A DNA stretch of 64,000 nucleotides from CBDCFV01 sp965261795 (GTDB taxonomy: Bacteria; Chloroflexota; Dehalococcoidia; Lucifugimonadales; UBA3495): the NCBI GenBank assembly GCA_965261795.1, contig OZ253476.1, positions 1,612,001 to 1,676,000 of the forward strand. The letters run 5' to 3'. Positions 1-7,860 of this stretch are shown in pieces (position 1 is the stretch's first letter; each line of letters opens with the position of its first letter). Made by a program: the position numbers and the translations under genes. The notes below the pieces were generated by a model. That model did no database searches and was not told where the DNA came from. It saw only the letters and a program-made list of their open reading frames with translations.

Positions 1-793
1 CGGTTACTATCCTCCCGCTTTCTACGTGAACTCTCACCAACTTGAGGCCTGAGGCGAACGTTCGAGCTTCTTCATCGGTTTCGGCTACCATAACTGGTAA
101 CGCCAGCATGGCTTGGGGGCCTTTACCGCTTACCGGGTCGAACTTGTCCCGGTATGTTTGCATTGCCTCCGCCATTACGCCCTCGTCATTATTGAGAAAC
201 AGCGCGAAGACGTAAGGCAACCCAAAGCTGCCGGCCATTTCCGCGCTGGACGGAGTCGTACCCAAGACAAACAGGTCGGCCGGTTGGGTTGGTATAGGAC
301 TTGCTTGCAGTCCATAAAGGGGATGGTCCTGCTCCAACCGGTTTTGGAGGAAGCTTTGTAACTCCAAAACCTTCCCTTGAAGTGACTTGGCGCCGTACCC
401 GGTGTCCTGCTGCAACGCACGGGTCGAGTTGGGCATCCCGCCTGGCCCGCCGCCAATTCCCAAGTCAACTCTTCCGCCCGCAAGGCAGGAGAGGACATTG
501 AAATTCTCCGCCACCTTGTAGGGACTGTAGTGCTGGAGCATCACCCCGCCGGAACCAACGCGAATGCGGTCCGTTTTTGCGAGCAAGTGAGATATAAGCA
601 CCTCCGGAGAAGAACCCATGACCCCTGTGGAGCCGTGGTGCTCGGTGACCCAAAACCGGTTATACCCCCACCGCTCGGCGCATTGAGCCAGTTGTATAGT
701 GTGCTGAAAGGCGTCGGCAGCAGTTTCATCAGGATACACTGGACTCTGGTCCAGTACGCTGAGCTTCAACCGGGCGGTTTGTGCGTGTTCCAT
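1..793 (-). CDS. LLM-class flavin-dependent oxidoreductase (3' end outside window)
   Basis: An open frame runs from an ATG at 793 leftwards to the window edge (264 complete codons, no stop), so only the N-terminal part is seen. The translation begins MEHAQTARLKLSVLDQSP and contains GYNRFWVTEHHG at about residues 44-55 and GGRVDLGIGGGPGG further on. These are typical of bacterial luciferase-like (LLM) monooxygenases of the single-subunit, MsnO8-like type, which use reduced FMN or F420 in a TIM barrel. The gene starts 10 bases after the stop of the GrdB-like selenoprotein gene on the same strand, with no clear Shine-Dalgarno sequence, so it is probably translated from the same message. The substrate cannot be told. 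The family call is firm; a functional link to the reductase genes is inference from context. Confidence 0.85.
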   Translation of the reverse strand, partial: MEHAQTARLKLSVLDQSPVYPDETAADAFQHTIQLAQCAERWGYNRFWVTEHHGSTGVMGSSPEVLISHLLAKTDRIRVGSGGVMLQHYSPYKVAENFNVLSCLAGGRVDLGIGGGPGGMPNSTRALQQDTGYGAKSLQGKVLELQSFLQNRLEQDHPLYGLQASPIPTQPADLFVLGTTPSSAEMAGSFGLPYVFALFLNNDEGVMAEAMQTYRDKFDPVSGKGPQAMLALPVMVAETDEEARTFASGLKLVRVHVESGRIVT

Positions 794-803
794 AGTGGGA
801 CGG

Positions 804-2132
804 TCATACCCCGGCTTGGGCCAGGGTGGTCACGGTGGGACCGTTGACCGGCCGGGTCAGCATTTGTACCGCTGACCGTAAAAAGTCAGTCCGCCACGCC
901 GCCTCCGCTTCAGGCGTAAAGTTCAGGTTGCCCAGTGGATGGTGGAACCTCCCCTCGGCTTTGAATATACGGTTTGCGCCGACCCGCTCGGCGATGCTGA
1001 TCAGGGCAGTAATCAATACGACGGGCAGCCCCGCCCGGTCCAGTTCCTTCGCCAGCGTAGCGCCGCTACGCGTCCCGGTCCCTCAAGTCGCAGTGAGAAT
1101 GACTGCCTCGACTCCTTGCGACTTCAGGTCCTGGGCCATCTCCCGACCGATTCGCTCCATCACTTTGATGTTAGCCATGTTGCCCGTAGTCACGTAATAA
1201 TGATCGCAAAGGCGTCCTATGATTCCCGCTTCTTCCAAGGCGCGGGCCGCATCCAGAGGCACGGCCCTGTGTGGGTCGGCGTTGGTGCCTGTGGTGTCGC
1301 ATCCGCCATGCCAAGCCTCGTAGCTCCCTTGCCTTAGAGTGTCCAGCCCTGCGATGGGGTACTTCAGCCACTTGGAGGCGTTCCATGTTTCCAGTTTGTC
1401 GGGGTTCCCAAAAGGGACCAGCCCGGACTCGGTCACCAACGCCACCGTTGCGCCCGACAGGTTGGGCACCGGAGGCGCAGGGGGAACATTGGCAAAGTCG
1501 GGAATTGGAAGTTCGCTTTGGAAAGGCCTGCCGGCCAGCTTTGACACCAGCATGTCCACGGCCCTTTCCGCCGCCCCCTGCGGCACGCGCAGGTTCTTGC
1601 GCAGCCCGGTGGGGAAATAACCCTCCTCGTGAGCCGGGCCTATCTCGCGGCCGTCGCCAAGCTTCAGCGCGAAATTGGCAAGGTCGGCCAGGGCCTGATT
1701 CATGGATGCCACGGTATCGCCGGTAGGGATGATGTACACGTTGTTACGGTAAAGCTCCACACCCGGATTGTTTATGTTCATCGCGGTTACCCCAGGCTTG
1801 CCGATGCCGCGCCACGCTTGGGTCAACGCACCGCACGCCGTCCCGTAGCGGCCGGAGTTGAACGCTGGTCCCGCCACCAGTACGTCTGCCCCTGAATTCT
1901 TCGCCATCTCCAGCAGTTGGGCCAGGGCCTCCTGTTCGTGCTCGATGAAATGGTTGTCGCCGCAAATTATGGTTCCAACGATGTTGCCCCGCTCTCCAAG
2001 CTGTCTCGCCAGTGCGATGCCGGGGCCTACCGGCATGGAGCGGTATTCGGGAGGAACGTCGGCCTTCTCCTCCCCTCCTATCCCACCGAAAAACTGGTTC
2101 ATGTAGTGAACGATCTTTATTGGCTTGTCCAT
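804..2132 (-). CDS. grdB: GrdB-like selenoprotein (glycine/betaine/sarcosine reductase family component B, Sec subunit)
   Basis: The frame opens at ATG 2132 (GGGAG seven bases upstream; MDKPIKIVHYMNQFFGG) and meets an in-frame TGA at 1085-1083. It continues without interruption to TGA 806-804, giving 442 residues with selenocysteine at 350. Around the UGA the protein reads ILTAT-U-GTGTRSGAT, the Sec motif of GrdB, and beyond it VGANRIFKAEGRFHHPLGN matches the conserved GrdB C-terminus. The total length is close to that of clostridial GrdB. A perfect 7-bp hairpin lies 11 bases after the UGA (see 1055-1071). In glycine/sarcosine/betaine reductase, protein B binds the amino-acid substrate and hands a carboxymethyl group to selenoprotein A. 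No GrdA, GrdC, GrdD or thioredoxin gene lies nearby, so the substrate and reaction here are unknown. Calling the gene at 1083 or starting it at 1016 would split a real protein. Confidence 0.9.
1055..1071 (-). promoter_or_regulatory. bSECIS-like hairpin for selenocysteine insertion
   Basis: Reading the minus strand, the UGA at 1085-1083 is followed by 11 bases and then GCGTAGC-GGC-GCTACGC, a perfect 7-bp stem with a G-starting loop. The 17-nt upper stem-loop and 11-nt spacing match the minimal SelB-binding element described for E. coli fdhF. It lies inside the coding frame, as bacterial SECIS elements do. Folding and SelB binding are inferred, not tested. Confidence 0.7.
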
Positions 2133-2181
2133 AACGTAGCTCCCGGCGTAACAACTAAGTGAGTTACCGTGACGAGTCCTG

Positions 2182-3474
2182 TTAGTAGTCCCTGGCCGTA
2201 ATCCCATTGATCTGCATCATCCAGAACCCGGCGTACATCTCGTGGGCGCTGACGGTCAAGCTTTCTCCAGCGGGTTGCCGCTGGCCCCATCCTTCGTTAG
2301 AACTGAACAACAGGTCCCGTCCTCCAATCACGCGCTCCATTGCCGGAAGCGTAAACCGCCGGTCGGCGCCGCCGCCGGTTATGATGGCGTCGGCTTCCGG
2401 AACGTAATCGACAATGGGCCAGTCCTTGCCCTCGGCCCCGCCCAATTCGTGGACGATGGGGACAGTACTAATACCCGACTGCTCCAAGGCTTTTACGGCC
2501 TGCATGAAATCAACCCAAGTGTTTCCGGTCCCCTCCAGTGTCATAACGACTCCCTGAACGCCCAGCATTCGCGCCAGATTGGCCACCATGTAGCCGTTGC
2601 GTTCCTTCAATTGGTGGTCGTCGTGGTGGCCGCGGCACAGTATAACGCCGGTGAAGTTCAGGTCTTTGCCGTGGCGGGCGTATAGCTCGCGTATAACCGG
2701 GTTGTTGAGACGCAGCCACGTCGGCGCTTTTATCATGCTGCGGTAGTTGCCGCTGACCACCGCTCCGTCGAAGTACTCGTTGGGGTGGAGCAGCGTCGGC
2801 ACAAGGGACTCCATCGATTGTCCGTAAAGGAAGGTCTGCACCAATATACCTTGTTGCTGTACTTGGTCCACGTAAGCCACCTTGGGCAGGGAGGGGTCCA
2901 CGGGGACAAGCTCGAATACGTCAACATCGTTCGGCTCTACACCTTCGAGAGCGGCGTTGACCAAGTACCGCGAAGCTTGAATGGACCCCAAGCGAACTGC
3001 GGTCTCGAAGTCCTGATTGGCTACTCCGGGCTGGGCTGTAAACAGGAGCACTACGTTGTGAGTATTTGAGCAGGCGCAATAGTCAACCCCCGGGCCGCTC
3101 ATATCGATGATGCCTTCGTTGAACTCCAGGATGCCGCCGGTGCGTTCGGGCAGTTGGGCCGACGCCAAGAGGGCCATTCCTTTGAGCCGCCGTGTAGTCC
3201 CGTGGCCAACCGTGCGGGCCGGGGCCAGAAAGCCCGGGAAGGTTGCGCGGTCACTCTCCACCTTATCTCTAGGTTCTAAAGCGTCCAGAATATGGATGAT
3301 CCGCGTCCTCTCGCCCGGAGAGGCCAACTCCACCCGCACGTCTCTGATGGATTTGTCGAATAACGCCGCGTTACAGAGTTCCTCCGCATCAATGCTGAGA
3401 ACACCGCTCTTCAGCCTCGTTGTGGCGCCCAAGGTTACGGCGTTAACTTCGTAATTTTCCAGCCGCAGTTTCAC
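2182..3474 (-). CDS. GrdE-like protein (glycine/sarcosine/betaine reductase component B alpha/beta-type subunit)
   Basis: This 430-residue protein starts at a GTG (MKLRLENYEVNAVTLG) behind a G-rich stretch. It reads like the Gly_reductase family (GrdE/GrdG/GrdI): GPGVDYCACSNTHN at 128-140, FVLPVDPSLPKVAYVDQ-like text near 190, HPNEYFDGAVVSGNY near 230-244 and CRGHHDDHQLKERNGY near 280. It sits directly upstream of the GrdB-like gene (50 bases), the usual grdE-grdB order. Classical GrdE is a proprotein cleaved before a mid-chain cysteine that becomes a pyruvoyl group. Here the only cysteines are at 34, 133, 135 and 280, so the expected mid-protein cysteine (about residue 242) appears absent. 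It may therefore not be processed in the classical way. The family is clear; the activity is not. Confidence 0.82.
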   Translation of the reverse strand: MKLRLENYEVNAVTLGATTRLKSGVLSIDAEELCNAALFDKSIRDVRVELASPGERTRIIHILDALEPRDKVESDRATFPGFLAPARTVGHGTTRRLKGMALLASAQLPERTGGILEFNEGIIDMSGPGVDYCACSNTHNVVLLFTAQPGVANQDFETAVRLGSIQASRYLVNAALEGVEPNDVDVFELVPVDPSLPKVAYVDQVQQQGILVQTFLYGQSMESLVPTLLHPNEYFDGAVVSGNYRSMIKAPTWLRLNNPVIRELYARHGKDLNFTGVILCRGHHDDHQLKERNGYMVANLARMLGVQGVVMTLEGTGNTWVDFMQAVKALEQSGISTVPIVHELGGAEGKDWPIVDYVPEADAIITGGGADRRFTLPAMERVIGGRDLLFSSNEGWGQRQPAGESLTVSAHEMYAGFWMMQINGITARDY

Positions 3475-3596
3475 CGTGCCACCCCCGCAAGTAATCGAAG
3501 GTAAAGATGAATGTGATTGCCGTTATGGGGAGGATGAACGAACCCGTGCCTTGGCCGACGGCGAAGAAGGTCTCTATCCTGCCGTCATCAGTCATT

Positions 3597-3649
3597 TGGT
3601 ATACATGATACCATTGGTATACATGATACCATTGGTATACATGATACCG
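3597..3649. promoter_or_regulatory. three tandem operator-like palindromes upstream of the grd-like operon
   Basis: The inverted repeat TGGTAT-ACATG-ATACCA occurs at 3597-3613 and 3615-3631, and with one end base changed at 3633-3649. The period is exactly 18 bp, so successive copies are displaced by a little under two helical turns. The block lies 120-175 bp before the GrdE-like start. Half-sites of this kind suit a GntR-type dimer, but no regulator gene is in the window, so the regulator is unknown. Confidence 0.55.
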
Positions 3650-4370
3650 AATGACCAAGCCGACGCAGACTGTCAGTTTAAAGTTGAACAGCTTCGCGCA
3701 CACAATAGGAACGATGGAAAACTACTCCAATCAACCTTAAATCTGTAGTGTCGCGGGTCTGTCTCTTATCCCGTGCACCCAAGCAAATCAGGTCCGGGGC
3801 TCCTGTGATTCCTGCCCCTTCCCAACCCCGGCAATCCTTCTTTATCATAGACTTGCCTGACATAACGCTCCGCAGCCCGGAAACAAATGCAACACTTCTC
3901 CAAGCGAAGCAAAATGAAATGAAATGAGAGGAAATGGAAGTGTTATCGAAAAATTCGGACCCGCCACTAAAGCCGAATGTCGGGGAATGTCCGCAAATGT
4001 CCTGCAGTCTGAAAAATGCACCCCGTCTTGCTCCGAGATCTCCGCAGTGAAAAATGGTGACGAGCAGGAAAATCCGACAGGTTACGCAGAATTTCCGGTC
4101 GAGGCCCGAAAAATCTGACGAACACCACCCGGGTGAGAGTTATAGAGTAGCCACGCCTTGGGTGCTATAATCTCATCTAGTGAGAACAATCGCCGAGTAT
4201 TGCTTGAGGGGATTGTCACGACTTTTCATGCAAGTAATACCACCGAATTCGACCTTAAGCACTGAAGACAACGCGAAGGCCGATAATACTTGCCTATGTT
4301 ATGGGGTGCAGGGCGCGCCGATTGCAGGCAAGTAGAATCTGGGAGAGCCATCGTAAAGGAGCAGGTCCTA
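3650..4370. other. intergenic region between divergent operons
   Basis: No convincing gene is seen. The stretch must hold promoters for the minus-strand grd-like operon and the plus-strand signalling operon. A good -10 hexamer, TATAAT, lies at about 4167-4172 on the plus strand, without a matching -35. Near 3915-3945 there is a run of GAAATGA repeats, and around 3980-4002 short AAATGTC/GAATGTC repeats, which also occur near 38490. Confidence 0.4.
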
Positions 4371-4772
4371 ATGGTAGCTAACGACAGGGAAGGCGAAGAG
4401 CCTACTACTTGGACAGTGGCCGATATAAAGGATTTGACCATACATGGTGAACAGATAGGCGGGGCTGTGGTCATTAAGACCGTGGGCCGGGTCGACGGCA
4501 GCAACGCCAGCCAACTCCAGGGCGCCTTGGAAAACATCCTGGACGGGAATGACAGCGGCATGGTCCTGGACTTGGAGGATCTGTCCTACATCAGTAGCGC
4601 AGGTCTCAGGGTTATATTGCTGGTGGCCAAACGGCTGCAGGGCAAGTCAGCGAAATTTGGGGTATGCTCGCTTCCGGGCCCCATTAGCGAGGTGTTCCAG
4701 ATCAGCGGCTTCGACAAGATTGTACCGACTTACGCTGCTCAAGCAGACGCGCTTTCCGATTTCAGCAAATAA
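4371..4772 (+). CDS. STAS-domain anti-sigma factor antagonist
   Basis: The start is ATG 4371, nine bases after AAGGAG; the frame is open further upstream but lacks another ribosome site. The 133-residue protein is one STAS domain: GAVVIKTVGRVDGSNASQLQ, then LDLEDLSYISSAGLRVILL, where a serine of SSAGL (about residue 75) is the usual phosphorylation site. Such proteins bind the anti-sigma kinase when dephosphorylated. The next genes encode a PP2C-type phosphatase and an anti-sigma-type ATPase, so the partner-switching triad is complete. No sigma factor gene is close by. A 207-base gap, in which no other gene is seen, separates it from the phosphatase gene. Confidence 0.9.
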   Translation: MVANDREGEEPTTWTVADIKDLTIHGEQIGGAVVIKTVGRVDGSNASQLQGALENILDGNDSGMVLDLEDLSYISSAGLRVILLVAKRLQGKSAKFGVCSLPGPISEVFQISGFDKIVPTYAAQADALSDFSK

Positions 4773-4979
4773 CCGGGATATGCTCCGGGTCGCCGTACCC
4801 TCCCCCTTGGTCACGCTCTCTTGTCGGAGGCTTTCCAAAGGGGAGCAAGGTAATTGGGTAAGGCCACGCCGGATATTGAGGCAGCGGATTGAAGACCGCG
4901 TTCGTATGTCCGTCGGCCAAGCCGGGTGCGACAAAGGTTTTGGACTACATAATCAACTAATGGAATGGGTCACCAAGGC

Positions 4980-6152
4980 ATGACGATGAATAGGCCGTAC
5001 AAGATCCTCGTAGTCGACGACGAACCGGACGTGGAGCCCCTTGTGCTGCAACGCATGAGACGCAAAATCCGGTCCGGTCTTTATACGTTCGTCTTCGCGC
5101 AGAATGGCATAGAAGCATTGGTGTGCCTGCGGGAAGACAATGAAATTGACATGGTGCTCTCAGACATCAACATGCCGCAGATGGACGGACTTACGCTGCT
5201 TGAACAGATACCCAAAGTGGATCCCGAATTACGCGCGGTGATCATTTCGGCTTATGGAGATATGAAGAATATTCGCACCGCGATGAACCGCGGGGCGTTT
5301 GACTTCGTCACCAAACCCATTGACTTTGAGGATCTTGAAATCACCATCGAACGGACCTTGAGCCATATAGCGGAATGGCGCGAGGCCCTGTCGTCCAGGG
5401 ACAAGCTGGTGGCGCTGCAGAATGAACTCGATGTGGCCAGCAACATGCAGCAGTCCATTCTCCCCACCCAGTTCCCCAAAGGGCCAAACTTCCATGTTTT
5501 CGGCAACATGAAGCCGGCCCGGAGCGTGGGAGGCGACTTCTACGACATTATGCGTTTGGACAATGGGCGCATCGGTTTGGCAATCGCGGATGTTTCCGAC
5601 AAAGGGGTGCCCGCCGCCCTCTTCATGATGTCCACCCGGACCCTGTTGAAGGGCGCGGCCATAGGCACCCTTAAGCCCGGTGGGGTGTTACGCGAGGTCA
5701 ACGACCTGCTTAACGAGGACAACGAGGCATCGATGTTCGTCACAGTCCTGTACGCGGTGTATGACCCGGCCAACGGGACACTGACCTACGCCAACGGAGG
5801 ACACAACGCTCCTCTGGTCGTTCACGCTGATGGACGATCGGACCTGCTTCCCCTCACCGACGGTGTGGCTCTCGGTCTAGTCCCGGACATGGAATACCAA
5901 GAGGATACATTCACCCTTTCGCCCGGCGACACCGTCGTCCTTTACACTGACGGAGTTTCCGAGGCCATGAACGGCGATGACGAAGAGTTCGGGAACGAAC
6001 GCCTGCTCAAAATATTTGCGTCCAGCCCCCCGACGAACTCTGAGGAAGCCAACCAAGCGATACTCCGTGCCGTGGAGGCCTTCGTCGGCGACGCGCCGCA
6101 GTCCGATGACATCACCTGCCTGACACTTTGCCGAGGTGAGTTCGGAACTTGA
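4980..6152 (+). CDS. response-regulator PP2C phosphatase (RsbU/SpoIIE type)
   Basis: A receiver domain comes first: ILVVDDEPD at about residue 10, LSDINMPQMDG with the phospho-accepting Asp near residue 60, and TKPIDFEDL. A short coiled linker follows, then a SpoIIE/PP2C phosphatase domain with GGDFYDIM (about 183), IADVSDKGVPAALFM (about 202), YANGGHNAP, YTDGVSEAM (about 321) and DDITCLTL (about 376). It should dephosphorylate the STAS antagonist when its receiver is phosphorylated, most simply by the sensor kinase encoded downstream. ATG 4980 is followed by a second ATG at 4986, and either could be used. The stop overlaps the next start (TTGA), indicating translational coupling. Confidence 0.92.
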   Translation: MTMNRPYKILVVDDEPDVEPLVLQRMRRKIRSGLYTFVFAQNGIEALVCLREDNEIDMVLSDINMPQMDGLTLLEQIPKVDPELRAVIISAYGDMKNIRTAMNRGAFDFVTKPIDFEDLEITIERTLSHIAEWREALSSRDKLVALQNELDVASNMQQSILPTQFPKGPNFHVFGNMKPARSVGGDFYDIMRLDNGRIGLAIADVSDKGVPAALFMMSTRTLLKGAAIGTLKPGGVLREVNDLLNEDNEASMFVTVLYAVYDPANGTLTYANGGHNAPLVVHADGRSDLLPLTDGVALGLVPDMEYQEDTFTLSPGDTVVLYTDGVSEAMNGDDEEFGNERLLKIFASSPPTNSEEANQAILRAVEAFVGDAPQSDDITCLTLCRGEFGT

Positions 6153-6568
6153 ATGAGAAGCTGTCCCTGAGGGTTGAAACCCACCGCGACGAGTTGGGTC
6201 ATATCATCGCTGCTGTGGAAAGCATGGCGGAACGGCAGAACTGGCCCCCCGAACTGGTTTTTCGGGTGCAACTGGCGATCGAGGAAGTGGTGCTCAACGT
6301 CATGGACTACGGGTACGACGAAGGTGCCCACGAGTTTGAACTTATCCTTACCTCGGAGGCTGATACCCTTACCATTGAGGTAGTGGACGATGGCCGTCCA
6401 TTCGACCCGCTGAATGACGTTCCCACACCCGACTTGGAAGCGACGGTCGAAGAGCGGAAGGTGGGCGGCTTGGGCATCCATCTGGTACGGACGATGATGG
6501 ATCAGGTCAACTATCGGCGGGAGCAGGGCAGGAACCACCTGACCCTGATAACCCGCAAGGCTGAATGA
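6149..6568 (+). CDS. anti-sigma-type serine kinase / ATP-binding protein (RsbW-like)
   Basis: This 139-residue protein is a stand-alone GHKL ATPase domain of the RsbW/SpoIIAB group: AIEEVVLNVMDYGY (N box, near 47), VVDDGRPFDPL (G1) and KVGGLGIHLVRTMMD (G2, near 108). It starts at TTG 6149, overlapping the stop of the phosphatase gene in TTGA. The nearest ATG is out of frame, so TTG is the only reasonable start. The family phosphorylates a STAS partner and sequesters a sigma factor or another target. It ends in an ATGA overlap with the next gene. Confidence 0.9.
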   Translation: MNEKLSLRVETHRDELGHIIAAVESMAERQNWPPELVFRVQLAIEEVVLNVMDYGYDEGAHEFELILTSEADTLTIEVVDDGRPFDPLNDVPTPDLEATVEERKVGGLGIHLVRTMMDQVNYRREQGRNHLTLITRKAE

Positions 6569-7860
6569 AGCGGACTACTGGTCCATCTGCGGCCTCGCTG
6601 TTCTCACGGCGGGCCCTTATACCTGTGCTGATCGTAACCCTCATCGCGGCTGCGAGCTTATCGGCCAACCTTTCGTGCAACCCCTCGGACAATGCCCAAA
6701 CCCCCGTCATCAAACCACCATCCGTCCTGGCGAATGAGCAACCCGAAGGCTCTGCTTCAGAGACTGGTGTCTCCGGTGAACGCGTTCTTTTCGGCCAGTC
6801 CGCCGCCTTCAGCGGCCCGGCCCAAGAATTGGGAAAGAATATGCGGCTGGGTATCGAGACAGCGTTCCACGAGGTGAACAAGCGAGGCGGCGTCCATGGC
6901 CGCATGTTGGAACTCAAGTCCTTCGACGATTTCTACGAACCGGAAGCCGCCATAGTCAACACCATCCAACTGATCGAGGAAGAAGGGGTATTCGCACTTA
7001 TAGGGGAAGTGGGGACCCCGACGTCACGCTCGGCCACGCCAGTAGCCGCAGAAGCCAATGTGCCGTTCATTGCTCCATTTACCGGGGCGGAGTTCCTGCG
7101 GGACAAAAAGTGGAACAACATCCTCAACATGCGGTCCTCCTATTACCAGGAAACCGAGGAGATGGTAGACCGGCTTACCAAGGACCTTAAGATTCGTAGA
7201 ATTGCGGTGATGTACCAGGACGACTCGTACGGTCGAGCCGGGTACCGGGGTGTGAAGATTGCCTTGGAACGCCGGCAGATGCAGCCTGTGTCCATCGGGT
7301 TGTACCCGCGAAACACCACGGCGGTGAAGACCGCTCTGCTGGATCTGAACCAAGGATACCCAGAAGCCGTCATCATGATTGGCGCGTACGAACCGGTGGC
7401 GGCGTTGATTTCGTGGGCGCGGCAGACGGGCTTGGACCCGGTGTTCATGACGGTCTCCTTCGTAGGCAGCAATGCGCTGGCGGAAGAATTGGGACCCGGC
7501 GGCGAGGGTGTTTACGTAACCCAGGTAGTACCTTTCCCAACCGACGACTCCCTCCCGGTCACCGCCGCCTACCTCGATGCCCTGTCGGACTATGCTCCCG
7601 ACGCCGTCCCCGGCTTCGTCTCCTTCGAGGGTTACTTGGCAGGTCGGTTGGCCATCGCCGGCCTCGACGGCTGCGGGCGGAATGCCGCCCGGGCCTGCTT
7701 CCTGGATAACCTGCGAAGCTCCGACGTTGTTGACATCGACGGGTTCAAGCTACGATACGGAGATGATGATAATCAGGGGTCTGACCAAGTTTTCCTGACC
7801 AGAATCGGGACAGACGGGAACTATCAACCTGTGACCAGTTTGCTGGACGTGAGACCATGA
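6565..7860 (+). CDS. periplasmic-binding-protein-type ligand receptor (branched-chain amino acid type), probable lipoprotein
   Basis: The 431-residue protein has a basic N-terminus, a hydrophobic segment (ALIPVLIVTLIAAASL) and ANLSC, a likely lipobox with Cys near 38. The mature part is a type-1 periplasmic binding fold (Peripla_BP_6): VLFGQSAAFSGPAQELGKNM, YEPEAAIVNTIQLIEEEGVFALIGEVGTP-like text and RRIAVMYQDDSYGRAGY. There is no permease or ATPase next to it. It overlaps both neighbours in ATGA and is followed directly by a TorS-like kinase, so it probably acts as the ligand-sensing partner of that kinase, as TorT does for TorS, and not as an importer component. The sensing role is inference; the fold is well supported. 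Confidence 0.88.
   Translation: MKRTTGPSAASLFSRRALIPVLIVTLIAAASLSANLSCNPSDNAQTPVIKPPSVLANEQPEGSASETGVSGERVLFGQSAAFSGPAQELGKNMRLGIETAFHEVNKRGGVHGRMLELKSFDDFYEPEAAIVNTIQLIEEEGVFALIGEVGTPTSRSATPVAAEANVPFIAPFTGAEFLRDKKWNNILNMRSSYYQETEEMVDRLTKDLKIRRIAVMYQDDSYGRAGYRGVKIALERRQMQPVSIGLYPRNTTAVKTALLDLNQGYPEAVIMIGAYEPVAALISWARQTGLDPVFMTVSFVGSNALAEELGPGGEGVYVTQVVPFPTDDSLPVTAAYLDALSDYAPDAVPGFVSFEGYLAGRLAIAGLDGCGRNAARACFLDNLRSSDVVDIDGFKLRYGDDDNQGSDQVFLTRIGTDGNYQPVTSLLDVRP

Noticed and set aside
804..1016. Separate 70-residue gene starting at 1016
   Set aside because: It is the in-frame continuation of the selenoprotein beyond the UGA; the apparent start is an ordinary leucine codon.
3443..3595. Possible small membrane protein (50 residues, starting MTDDGRIETFF) between the operator repeats and the GrdE-like gene
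   Set aside because: It overlaps the GrdE-like start by 32 bases, has no ribosome site, and its longer form is only a translation of the 18-bp palindromes.
6565..7860. Amino-acid importer subunit
   Set aside because: The protein is of the branched-chain binding type, but no permease or ATPase is adjacent and it is translationally coupled to a sensor kinase, so a sensing role fits better.
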